Positions 55,288-63,504 of a DNA stretch of 64,000 nt are shown here, piece by piece (the stretch's first letter is position 1; every line of letters begins with the position of its first letter). The DNA is taken from the NCBI GenBank assembly GCA_003217735.2, contig CP031585.1, positions 1,661,501 through 1,725,500 of the forward strand. The letters are read 5' to 3'. The notes beneath the pieces are model-generated. The model had not been told where the DNA came from and did no database searches. It saw only the letters and a list, made by a program, of their open reading frames with translations. The stretch comes from Marinibacterium anthonyi. GTDB taxonomy: Bacteria > Pseudomonadota > Alphaproteobacteria > Rhodobacterales > Rhodobacteraceae. The translations under genes and the position numbers were made by a program.

Positions 55288-55313
55288 CATGAAATTAGTC
55301 GAATTGTTTCATG
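55288..55313. promoter_or_regulatory. 26-base palindrome, possible operator
   Basis: CATGAAA (55288-55294) and TTTCATG (55307-55313) are perfect inverted arms. The inner AATT (55293-55296) is mirrored by AATT (55302-55305). The dyad lies in an A/T-rich patch about 90 bases before the degenerate gene at 55404 and may be the operator of its former promoter. Confidence 0.35.
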
Positions 55314-55403
55314 TGTTTAGAGGTCCATCTGGCCAAGAGAACCCGCGCGGTGCGTCTGGCCATTGCGGGGCGCGTCATTTGAAGGGAAGGCACGCGCGGA
55401 TAG

Positions 55404-57186
55404 ATGCGTGACGGACAGCACGACACTACGCCGCGCGTTCTGCTTGCAGGCGATGCCTCCGGCCGGGAAACGAAAGGCGAAATGGCGGGGGACATCTTTC
55501 GCGCGCTCGGCCGCGCGGGATGCATCCTGTCGCTCAGGGATACGGCGGCTGATGACGCGGCGGTACGGCGGGCGTCGATGCCGGATCTGCGCGACCGCGA
55601 ATGACTGGGCGCGGCGCTGCCGCTTGCGATTGCCGTTTTCTCGCGGGCCAGCGCCGCGCAGGTGCTGGCGCAGATCCCCAGGACCGCCGTTACCATCGCG
55701 GTTCCGGTGGATGCCGGCGCCGCGATCCTGTTTGGCAGCGAGCTTGTCGACCCGCACGGACAGGCCATGGTGGCGGAACGGCGGCGGCAGTTTCCGCTGA
55801 TCGACCCGCAACATTATGCCCGGTCCTGTGATGTAGCGGTCGGCGACAACCAGCTGTCGGATTTCCTCATGCAGGGTCCGAAGGCACGAAGCAGGCCGCA
55901 TCCTCTTGTCGATCCCGACGTCACGCTTTCGCTGCGGCCCGACCTGTCCCCGGCTTTCGACGCGTCGCCCCGGTTCGTCTTTCTGCTGGCGGGCTGCACG
56001 TGGCGCTGGGGCCGTTTCTGCCGCTGGACGCGACATTGGGCGAGGCGTTCGCGGTTCTGGGTGATCCCGCGCGGGTGCCGGATCGCGGCCCGGATTTCTA
56101 CCTTAGGAAATACCCCGATCTGCGCGATGCGGACATGGGTCCGATGTGGCACTACCTGCGTCACGGCTGGACCGAGGGGTGCGATCCGTCGCAGTCCTTT
56201 TCAGCCAAGGGCTACCTGGACGCCTATCCCGACGTTGCCGAAAGCGAGATGAACCCGCTGGCGCATTTCATCCGCGCCGCGGGCGACGTTGCCCGCATGC
56301 CCTGCCGCGCCAAATGGCAGAACCAGGCCCCGGGCCAGCGCCTGTCAAAACGTGCGATCCTCGACAGGGTCGTCCGCCTGAATATCGACGAACCCTTCTA
56401 CCGGGCCCAGTTGACGGAAGGCCAGTCGCCTTGCGATCTGGCGCGGCATTTCACCGACACACCCATGGTCCGACGCAGGAGCCGCTGCACGACTACCGCA
56501 CCACCGGCTGGAAGGTTGGCCGCGATCCGTCGGCGGAATTCTCCACGTCCGGGAACCTGGAGGATCGTCCGGACGTGGCCGAGGCCGGGCTGAACCCGCT
56601 GGTGCATCACGCGATCTTTCGCCGGTTCCGCCAGCGCGACGTCCTGGCCGAAGCGCATGAGCAGAGCGAAGAGGGCTGGGTCCCCTGGCCGGGTTCCAAG
56701 GGCATCGACAATGGCCATTCCGGGCGGATCGCGGTGTCTTCCTTTGGCGCGCTGATGCGGGACGTGTGCAAACCCCGCGCGGATGGCGACGACTTTGCGC
56801 CGTACCGGCCGGACATCGCGCAGTCATTGGATGTGATGCGGGACCTCGCCGGACAACGGGAGATCGACCCTGAGAAGGCCCGGCGCATCCAGACGCTTGT
56901 CGCCCCCGGCATTCGCCATATCATCAGCCGGGCGATCGGGGCTGTGCCGGACGAGGAATTCGAACAATGGTTCCGGGTGACGGGCGGGGAGGACATCAAG
57001 ACGGCCATTGCGACGGGCCGGAAGATCCTGATTGTTGGCGCCCATATCGCCCCGTCGTCATGGAACAGGCCGATTTTCCGCGCGATCACATCGGTGAATC
57101 CCCGGCCCGGCGCCACCCGGATCCGGGCCGGGGCGCGCGATGTGCTGCGGTCCGGCGACCGGGTGAGCGGGCTGCACCCGCTGTAG
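55404..57186 (+). pseudogene. Broken capsule-type glycosyltransferase/sulfotransferase-like gene
   Basis: Three successive frames join into one long protein. Codon 67 is a TGA (55602-55604) after MPDLRDRE, and the same frame runs on with LGAALPLAIAVFSRASAAQV. Frameshifts near 55995 and 56465 follow. The middle carries repeats typical of large roseobacter polysaccharide proteins: FYLRKYPDLRDADMGPMWHY, then GCDPSQSFSAKGYLDAYPDV, then VGRDPSAEFSTSGNLEDRPD. The C-terminal part (GGEDIKTAIATGRKILIVGA) could be an acyltransferase-like domain, but this is unsure. One nonsense codon and two frameshifts make function unlikely. Confidence 0.65.
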
Positions 57187-57200
57187 CGTCTTTGGCCCGG

Positions 57201-57648
57201 TCAGATCTTGTGCCGGCTGTCGTTCCGCCGGAGGCGGAAGGGGCGCAGTTCCGCCATGTGGCGCAGCATCACCATGCTGGTCCGGAACGCGGCCGAAGAG
57301 GCCCGAGAAGACCAGCCGGAGCGCGTGGCCGCCGATTTCGTGCGACCAGCCCCGGATCGGACCGACCAGCCCCGGGTCGCCCCGCGTGACGGCCGGTTCC
57401 TTGATCGGCGGGGCCGGGTGGATGTAGACGGGCATCCCCCACACGGCCGCCTTTTCACAGAATGGCAGCAGGCGGTCGGCATCGGGGTATTCGCCGTTGG
57501 CATGGCGGTTGATCATCGACGCGACGGTTCCGGCGTGTGCGCATCCTTCAGGTTTGGCCTCGGGGGTGACCGGATCGTGCATCGCCAGCGTGCCGAACCG
57601 GGCGAAGCGGTCGGGCCGGGGGGAGGACAGTGGCAGGGGCCAGGCCAT
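57201..57648 (-). pseudogene. Remnant of an amidohydrolase/decarboxylase (ACMSD-type) gene
   Basis: Minus-strand frames read RFARFGTLAMHDPVTPEA, NRHANGEYPDADRLLPFCEK, GMPVYIHPAPP and SHEIGGHALRLVFSGLFGRV. After a frameshift they continue MVMLRHMAELRPFRLRRNDS. This is the order of amidohydrolase-2 proteins such as gamma-resorcylate decarboxylase (FATLPLQDPEAA, NGHTNGRYLDD, PIYLHPRAPP, THALRLILSGVFDRFPGL, LGHMGEGLPFMLWRFDSR). The N-terminal third and the C-terminal end are missing. The 126 bases to the next gene hold nothing recognisable. Confidence 0.75.
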
Positions 57649-57774
57649 GACACTCGCGCTTTGGCATTCCGACAGTTCGGTCGCGCGACCCGGCGCTGGC
57701 CGAGGTTGGCGCGAAGCGGCAATCCTGCTGGCCCGCGCCTGATCGGTGCCAGGATTGGCGCCAGACCGGGGCCG

Positions 57775-58524
57775 TCAGGGCCGGTAATTGCCGCCGTTGA
57801 TGTGCAGCGTCTGGCCGGTCACCATCACCGAGGCATCGGTCATCAGGTAGGCCGCCATGTTGGCGATATCCTCGGGTTCGGCCATCCGGCCCAGCAGCAC
57901 GGCGGCCGACTGGTCCTGGACCTCGTCCTCGGTCATGCCCTGGCGGGGTTGCAGCGTGTTGGTCAGGCCGGGGGCTATGGCGTTCACGCGGATGCCGTGT
58001 GGGGCCAGTTCCACCGCCATGCCCCGGGTCATCGCCACGATGCCGCCCTTGCTGGCGGTATAGGCCACCGCGCGCGGGCTGCCGTTGATCGCGGACGAGG
58101 CCAGGCTGATGATGCTGCCCCCGTGCCCGCGCCGGATCATCGACCGCGCCGCCGCCAGCGACGCAAAGCAGGTGCCCTTCAGGTTCACGTCCAGGATCTG
58201 GTCCCACAGGTCTTCGGTCAGGTCCAGGAAATCCCGGCGGGGGAAGACGCCGGCATTGTTGACCAGCACCTCCAGCGGGCCCAGCGTCTGTTCGACCTCG
58301 GCCACCATGGCATCGATCTGGGCGACCGAGGCGACATCGGCGCGTACCGTCATCGCCGTGCCGCCCGCTGCGACGATCTCGTCGCGCACCGCTTCGGCCT
58401 CGCCAGCCTGTTCCATGTAATTGACCGCCACCGGAAACCCCAGCGCGCCCGCCCGCAGCGCGATGGCCCGGCCGATGCCCCGTTGTGCGCCGGTGACCAG
58501 CGCGGTGCCCCGGGGCGCGGTCAT
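57775..58524 (-). CDS. Short-chain dehydrogenase/reductase (FabG-like)
   Basis: This 249-residue classical SDR carries cofactor motif TGAQRGIGRAIALRAGALG, LVNNAGVFPRR, the catalytic serine in SIISLASSAINGS and YTASKGG. The asparagine after strand 2 (VAVNYMEQAG) is common in NADP-using FabG-like enzymes. ATG at 58524 overlaps the stop of a 21-codon upstream ORF and has little ribosome-binding site of its own. It is adjacent to the amidohydrolase remnant, so it may be a survivor of a lost catabolic operon. Confidence 0.9.
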   Translation of the reverse strand: MTAPRGTALVTGAQRGIGRAIALRAGALGFPVAVNYMEQAGEAEAVRDEIVAAGGTAMTVRADVASVAQIDAMVAEVEQTLGPLEVLVNNAGVFPRRDFLDLTEDLWDQILDVNLKGTCFASLAAARSMIRRGHGGSIISLASSAINGSPRAVAYTASKGGIVAMTRGMAVELAPHGIRVNAIAPGLTNTLQPRQGMTEDEVQDQSAAVLLGRMAEPEDIANMAAYLMTDASVMVTGQTLHINGGNYRP

Positions 58525-58586
58525 GCGACCCACGCGCGTGTCGGGGCAGCGCGGCGCTTTGTGTCCGACTGGATAGGGTCATTCAT
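58521..58586 (-). CDS. Possible 21-residue upstream ORF coupled to the SDR
   Basis: ATG at 58586 is preceded by GGGAGTGACGGAC, a better ribosome-binding site than that of the SDR. It encodes MNDPIQSDTKRRAAPTRAWV plus alanine, and its TGA overlaps the SDR ATG (ATGA). It could be a leader peptide for translational coupling or the tail of a lost gene. Confidence 0.4.
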   Translation of the reverse strand: MNDPIQSDTKRRAAPTRAWVA

Positions 58587-58779
58587 GTCCGTCACTCCCA
58601 ATATGTCGCCCCGGGGAAAACCTTCATCGCGACACGAGATCCATCATCGGCTTTCCAACCCCTAGCGCAAACGACTGGCTTGATATCAGGGACAATTTCT
58701 TGGCCCCCCGCTGAGATATTCTTGGATCCCGGCACCCACCGCCGCCTCCCAGCACAAGGCCCGGCCCCGGGGAACGAAA

Positions 58780-58812
58780 AACCGCGCCACGGGCGATGGC
58801 CGGGGCGCGGTT
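58780..58812 (-). terminator. Intrinsic terminator of the metNIQ operon
   Basis: AACCGCGCC (58780-58788) pairs perfectly with GGCGCGGTT (58804-58812). On the minus strand the stem is followed by a T-run, complementary to the A's at 58777-58781. It lies 54 bases after the metQ stop codon. The rest of 58525-58866 is promoter region for the SDR with no gene. CCAAGAA occurs there twice on the minus strand. Confidence 0.8.
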
Positions 58813-58866
58813 CACTGGATGGTCAGATCATCCCGGCATCGGGTGGCCGGGTGGCCCGCAGGGCGA

Positions 58867-59640
58867 TTACCAGGAGGTCAGGACCGTGCCGTGGTATTTC
58901 TCTTCGATGAACGTCTTCACCTCGTCCGAGTGATAGGCGTCGACCAGTTGCTGGACCCAGGGCTGATCCTCGGTCCCTTTGCGCACGACGATGATGTTCA
59001 CGTAGGGGCTGTTCTTTTCCATCGCGATGGAATCGGTCTTGGGGTTCAGGCCCGACGCGATGGCGTAGTTGGTGTTGATCATCGCCGCGTCCAGGTCGGC
59101 CAGCGACCGGGGCAGCTGCGCCGCGTCCAGTTCCTGGATCCGGATGTTCTTGGGGTTCTCGGTGATGTCCAGCACGGACGGAACCAGGCCGGTGCCGTCG
59201 GCCAGCTTGATCAGGCCCAGCTGCTGCAGCACCAGCAACCCGCGCCCGCCATTGGTCGGGTCGTTCGGGATGCCGATGGTGGCGCCGTCGGGGATGTCGG
59301 CGGGGTCGGTGACCTTGTCGGAATACAGGCCCATGGGCGTGTTGATCGTGGTGGCGACCTCGACCAGGTCGAACCCGCGGTCCTTCATCTGGTTTTCCAG
59401 GTAGGGCCGGTGCTGGAAGCTGTTGGCGTCAAGATCGCCATCGGCCAGCGCCTGGTTCGGGACCACGTAGTCGGAAAATTCGATCACGTCGATGTTCAGA
59501 CCCATGGGCTCGGCGACCTTGGCGACTTCTTCCATGATCTCGGCATGTTCGCCGGGCGACACGCCGACGCGGATGTCTTCGGCCATTGCTGTGCCGGCGG
59601 TCAGGGCCAGGACAGAGGCAAGCGTCATCAGTTTCTTCAT
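58867..59640 (-). CDS. metQ: Methionine ABC transporter substrate-binding protein
   Basis: This 257-residue NlpA/MetQ family protein binds methionine (often the D-isomer as well) in the periplasm. The signal peptide is KKLMTLASVLALTAGTAMAE. It has no lipobox cysteine, so unlike enterobacterial MetQ it should be a soluble periplasmic protein. Family segments are VGVSPGEHAEIMEEVAKVAE, DLDANSFQHRPYLENQ and AMINTNYAIASGLNP. The start MKKLMTLAS at 59640 is chosen. It is last in metNIQ. Confidence 0.94.
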   Translation of the reverse strand: MKKLMTLASVLALTAGTAMAEDIRVGVSPGEHAEIMEEVAKVAEPMGLNIDVIEFSDYVVPNQALADGDLDANSFQHRPYLENQMKDRGFDLVEVATTINTPMGLYSDKVTDPADIPDGATIGIPNDPTNGGRGLLVLQQLGLIKLADGTGLVPSVLDITENPKNIRIQELDAAQLPRSLADLDAAMINTNYAIASGLNPKTDSIAMEKNSPYVNIIVVRKGTEDQPWVQQLVDAYHSDEVKTFIEEKYHGTVLTSW

Positions 59641-59672
59641 GAGAAAACTCCTTTTGAAACAGGGGTAGGTCA

Positions 59673-60347
59673 TCAGGCGCCGCGGTTGCGGGGCGCCCGT
59701 TTGTCCACGCGTCGCGCGATCCATTCGCCGATGGTCTGCACAAGCTGCACGAGGACGATGAGGATGATCACCACGATGGCCATGACGTCGGGCATGAACC
59801 GCTGGTAGCCATAGCGGATGCCCAGGTCGCCCAGGCCCTCGCCGCCGACCGCGCCGACCATGGCGGAATAGCCGATCAGGCTGACCACGGCGAGTGTCAG
59901 GCCCAGCGTGATGGCGGGCAGCGCCTCGGGGATCAGCACCTTGCGGATGATCTGGAACGGGGTCGCGCCCATCGACCGCGCCGCTTCGATCAGCCCGCTG
60001 TCGACCTCGCGGATGGCGTTTTCGACCAGGCGCGCAATGAAGGGGATCGCGGCGATGGACAGCGGCACGATGGCCGCCGTGGTGCCGATGGAGGTGCCGG
60101 CGATCATCCGGGTGAACGGGATGATGGCGACGACAAGGATGATGAAGGGCACCGACCGGGTGGCGTTCACGATGACGCCCAGCACCCTGTTGACCACGGG
60201 CGCCGACAGCAGTTCCCCGCGTTGCGAACAGGCCAGGAAGACGCCGATGGGCAGCCCGCCCACCGCGCCGATGATCGTCGAGACGGCGACCATGTAAAGC
60301 GTCTGCCAGGTCGCATCGACAAGCAGGTGGATCAGGTTAGACGACAT
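59673..60347 (-). CDS. metI: Methionine ABC transporter permease
   Basis: This 224-residue permease has five or six spans and the EAA loop ARSMGATPFQIIRKVLIPEA. It matches MetI in length and in the VGAVGGEGLGDLGIRYGYQR segment. It pairs as a homodimer with MetN. The start overlaps the end of metN by 11 bases. Confidence 0.95.
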   Translation of the reverse strand: MSSNLIHLLVDATWQTLYMVAVSTIIGAVGGLPIGVFLACSQRGELLSAPVVNRVLGVIVNATRSVPFIILVVAIIPFTRMIAGTSIGTTAAIVPLSIAAIPFIARLVENAIREVDSGLIEAARSMGATPFQIIRKVLIPEALPAITLGLTLAVVSLIGYSAMVGAVGGEGLGDLGIRYGYQRFMPDVMAIVVIILIVLVQLVQTIGEWIARRVDKRAPRNRGA

Positions 60348-61398
60348 AGCCCAGCACCTCCGTGCGCTGTTGATGTTCCTGCAGATAGGCGCGCGCCTGT
60401 TCGCCGCGCTCGGCCTCGACCGAGATCAGCAGGTTGCCGAAGGGGCGCGGGCCGATTTCCTCGATGGCGCCGGCCAGGATGTTCACCTGCAGGCCCAGTT
60501 CGTAGCCCATGCGCGCCAGCAGCGGATCGGTCGCGTGTTCGCCCAGGAAGGTGATGCGGATGATTTCGCGCGATTGGCCTTCGGGGCGCGTCGGCACCAT
60601 CGATTTCTCGATGAAGCGGGGCAGGGTGACGCCGGTGACGCTGGACAGGAAGGACCGCGTGGTCGGGTGCCGGGGCGCGGTGAAGATATCGTAGGTGGTG
60701 CCGTCCTCGACGATGCGGCCACCGTCGATCACCGCCACGTGGCTGGCGATCTCGCGCACGACGGCCATTTCGTGGGTGATCAGCAGGATCGTCAGGCCAA
60801 GATCGCGGTTGATGTCGCCCAGCAGCTGCAGCACCGTCTGCGTCGTCTCGGGGTCCAGTGCCGATGTCGCCTCGTCCGACAACAGCACCTTGGGCTGCGA
60901 CGCCAGCGCGCGGGCGATGCCCACCCGCTGTTTCTGCCCGCCCGACAGTTCCGCCGGGTAGCGGTTGCGCAGATCTTCCAGGCCGACGCGTGCGATCAGG
61001 TCCTCGACCCGGGGCTTGATGTCGCGCGCGGGCGTGCCGGCGATTTCCAGCGGCAGGGCCACGTTTTCATAGACGGTGCGCGACGACAGCAGGTTGAAGT
61101 GCTGAAAGATCATGCCGGCTTCGCGCCGGATCGCGCGCAGCCCGGCGCCGGTCGCGGCGCCGACGTCATGACCGCCGACAAGCACCTGCCCCGACGTGGG
61201 CTTTTCCAGCCCGTTGACCATGCGCAGCAGGGTCGACTTGCCCGCGCCGGACCGGCCGATGATCCCGGTGATGGTGCCTGGCTCCACGCTCAGCGATATG
61301 TCTTCAAGCGCCGTGACGCTGCCGCCTCCCTTCTTTGGAAACGACTTTTCCACCTTGTCGAAGGTTATGGCTGCGCCTGTCGCGGTATCGCTCTGCAT
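60337..61398 (-). CDS. metN: Methionine ABC transporter ATP-binding protein
   Basis: This 353-residue ATPase carries Walker A IGRSGAGKSTLLRMVNGLE, signature LSGGQKQRVGIARAL, Walker B VLLSDEATSALDPETT and H-loop LLITHEM. The C-terminal NIL domain (about 270-350) senses cytosolic methionine and shuts down transport. It is the first gene of metNIQ. The 185 bases upstream carry an inverted repeat but no recognisable SAM riboswitch. Confidence 0.95.
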   Translation of the reverse strand: MQSDTATGAAITFDKVEKSFPKKGGGSVTALEDISLSVEPGTITGIIGRSGAGKSTLLRMVNGLEKPTSGQVLVGGHDVGAATGAGLRAIRREAGMIFQHFNLLSSRTVYENVALPLEIAGTPARDIKPRVEDLIARVGLEDLRNRYPAELSGGQKQRVGIARALASQPKVLLSDEATSALDPETTQTVLQLLGDINRDLGLTILLITHEMAVVREIASHVAVIDGGRIVEDGTTYDIFTAPRHPTTRSFLSSVTGVTLPRFIEKSMVPTRPEGQSREIIRITFLGEHATDPLLARMGYELGLQVNILAGAIEEIGPRPFGNLLISVEAERGEQARAYLQEHQQRTEVLGYVV

Positions 61399-61417
61399 CG
61401 CGTGTTCCGGATGCTCC

Positions 61418-61450
61418 CTTCCGTTTCGTTCGGGCGCGGTAGAACGGAAG
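61418..61450. promoter_or_regulatory. Inverted repeat upstream of metN
   Basis: CTTCCGTT (61418-61425) and AACGGAAG (61443-61450) are perfect 8-base arms 17 bases apart, 20-52 bases before the metN start on its upstream side. It could be an operator or a leader hairpin in the metN transcript. Confidence 0.35.
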
Positions 61451-61532
61451 CTTCGGAAGGAGGCAACCCCATCAGTTGGGAAAGTACGGAAAAGTCGGAA
61501 TGCTTCTGCGACATGCCTGAATCATGGGAATT

Positions 61533-61581
61533 GTGCCCCGCTGCGCCTGTGGGGGCGCCTGTGGGGGCGCCTGTGGGGCAC
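61533..61581. repeat. Three 12-base tandem repeats inside a hairpin
   Basis: GCGCCTGTGGGG is repeated exactly three times at 61543-61578. The array is framed by GTGCCCC (61533-61539) and GGGGCAC (61575-61581), which can pair. On the minus strand it starts 3 bases after the dctM stop codon and may act as terminator. Copy number could vary by slippage. Confidence 0.6.
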
Positions 61582-61583
61582 GA

Positions 61584-62888
61584 TCAGCGCCGCAGCATCA
61601 GGTCGGGCAGGAAGGTGGCCAGCCCCGGCACCATGGCCAGCAGCACGACGCCCAGGATCAGCAGGCCGAAGAACGGGGCCGAGGCCCGGGTGACGGTCCA
61701 CATGTCGCGCCCGGTCATCCCGTGCAGGACGAACAGGTTGAAGCCCACGGGCGGGGTCAGCTGCGCCATCTCGACAACCACGATCAGGTAGATGCCGAAC
61801 CAGATCGGGTCGAACCCGGCCTGCACCACCATCGGCAGCGCGACCGAGGTGGTCAGCACGATCATCGACGCGCCTTCCAGGAAACAGCCCAGCACGATGT
61901 AGATCAGCGTCAGCAGCACCAGCAGCATGGCCGGGGACAGGCCCTGGTCGGCGACCCATCCGGCCAGCGCGACGGGGATGCCCAGGAACGCCATGCCCAC
62001 CGACAGGAACGCCGCGCCCAGGATGATCGCGGTGATCATGCAGCTGGTGCGCATCGCCGCCATCAGGCTTTCGCTAAAGCTGCGCCAGGTCAGCGTGCGT
62101 GACACGGCCGCCAGGCCAAGCGCGCCGAAGACGCCCAGCGTCGCGGCCTCGGTCGGGGTGGCGAAACCGCCGTAGATCGACCCGATGACACCCAGGATCA
62201 GCAGGAACACCGGGATCAGCCGGCGCGAGCGGCGGATCTTTTCACCCAGCGACAGCCTTGGCCCGGCCGGGGGCAAGGCGCCCCGGTGGAGCACCGACCA
62301 GATCATCACGTAGCCCATGAACAGCCCCATGATCAGCACCCCCGGCACGATGCCCGCGATGAACAGCCGCGAGATCGATTGCTGCGCCGAGATGCCGTAG
62401 ACGATCATCATGATCGACGGCGGGATCAGCAGGCCCAGCGTGCCGGACCCGGCCAGCGTGCCGATCGACATGGCTTCGTTGTAGCCGCGCTGTTTCAGTT
62501 CCGGCAGGCTCATCCGGCCGACCGTCGCCGCGGTCACGGCCGAGGATCCGGCGACCGCCGCCATCACGCCGCAGCCCACGATGTTGACATGCAGCAACCG
62601 CCCGGGCAGGCGGTCCAGCCAGGGGGCGAGGCCTTCGAACATGTCCTCGGACAGGCGGGCGCGGAACAGGATCTCGCCCATCCAGACGAACAGGGGCAGC
62701 GCGGTCAGCGCCCAGCTCCAGCTGTTGTCCCAAAGCGTGGTGGCCAGAAGGGAGCCGGCGGGCGCGGGCGAGAAGACGGCCAGCGCCGCGTAGCCCACCG
62801 CCGCCAGCGCTATGCCGATCCACAGCCCCCCCGCCAGCAGCACCAGAAGCACCAGCCCCAGGATGGCGGTCGTTGTCAGGATGTCCAT
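61584..62888 (-). CDS. TRAP transporter large permease, DctM family
   Basis: This 434-residue, about 12-span inner-membrane protein is the sodium-coupled transport subunit. Family marks are GGLWIGIALAAVGYAALAVF, SGTLGLLIPPSIMMIVYGI and GGFATPTEAATLGVFGALGL. MDILTTTAIL at 62888 is the start. It lies 10 bases after the DctQ gene. A short spacing and shared strand with DctQ and DctP show a DctPQM operon. The substrate is not predictable from the sequence. Confidence 0.95.
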   Translation of the reverse strand: MDILTTTAILGLVLLVLLAGGLWIGIALAAVGYAALAVFSPAPAGSLLATTLWDNSWSWALTALPLFVWMGEILFRARLSEDMFEGLAPWLDRLPGRLLHVNIVGCGVMAAVAGSSAVTAATVGRMSLPELKQRGYNEAMSIGTLAGSGTLGLLIPPSIMMIVYGISAQQSISRLFIAGIVPGVLIMGLFMGYVMIWSVLHRGALPPAGPRLSLGEKIRRSRRLIPVFLLILGVIGSIYGGFATPTEAATLGVFGALGLAAVSRTLTWRSFSESLMAAMRTSCMITAIILGAAFLSVGMAFLGIPVALAGWVADQGLSPAMLLVLLTLIYIVLGCFLEGASMIVLTTSVALPMVVQAGFDPIWFGIYLIVVVEMAQLTPPVGFNLFVLHGMTGRDMWTVTRASAPFFGLLILGVVLLAMVPGLATFLPDLMLRR

Positions 62889-62898
62889 CGCGTGCCCC

Positions 62899-63414
62899 TC
62901 ATTCGCCGGTTTCCAGTGCCGTGTCGTGAACCATCGCATAGCCCGGCACCCGGCCGCGCAGCAGCAGCACCAGGTCGTCGATCAGCGCGATCGTCAGGAT
63001 CACCACGCCGGTCAGCATCACCGATTGCGGGATCCAGATCGGGATCGCCAGCAACCCGGGACTCAGGTCTCCGAACCGCCAGCTGTCGCGGGTCATGCCC
63101 AGCGTTTCCCGGCTGAGCACGGCACAGCCGAGCGCGGCGAAGGCGCAGACCAGGATGTCGAAGGCGCGGGCCAGGCGGGGGCCGAATTTCGACACCAGCA
63201 GCGTGACGCGGACATGGCCGCCGGTCTTCAGCGTCCAGGCCATGCCCATGAAGGTCGTCCCGGCCAGGAAAAAGCCGCCGCTTTCGGTTGAATCGATGGT
63301 CACGCCCACGATGCGCCCGATCACCTGCGCCACGATGGTGACGGCGATCAGGAACAGGCACGTCGCGGCGATGGCGCCGCTGACGAGGTAAAGAAGATCA
63401 AGGATCTTGCGCAT
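62899..63414 (-). CDS. TRAP transporter small permease, DctQ family
   Basis: This 171-residue, four-span membrane protein has FLAGTTFMGMAWTLKTGGHV followed by RVTLL, the typical DctQ signature, and a closing span VMLTGVVILTIALIDDLVLL. It forms a complex with DctM and is required for transport. MRKILDLLYLV at 63414 is the start. Confidence 0.93.
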   Translation of the reverse strand: MRKILDLLYLVSGAIAATCLFLIAVTIVAQVIGRIVGVTIDSTESGGFFLAGTTFMGMAWTLKTGGHVRVTLLVSKFGPRLARAFDILVCAFAALGCAVLSRETLGMTRDSWRFGDLSPGLLAIPIWIPQSVMLTGVVILTIALIDDLVLLLRGRVPGYAMVHDTALETGE

Positions 63415-63504
63415 GTGCCGTTCTCCCGGAACCGCCTTGGGCAGGATGACGAATTGCCCGCCCCAGTCTGACGACCGGGGCGGGCCACGCGTCATGAAAT
63501 GTCC

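Noticed and set aside
61399-61583. SAM riboswitch in front of metN
   Set aside because: No conserved SAM-I, SAM-II or SAM/SAH core could be recognised by eye. Only an inverted repeat is supported.
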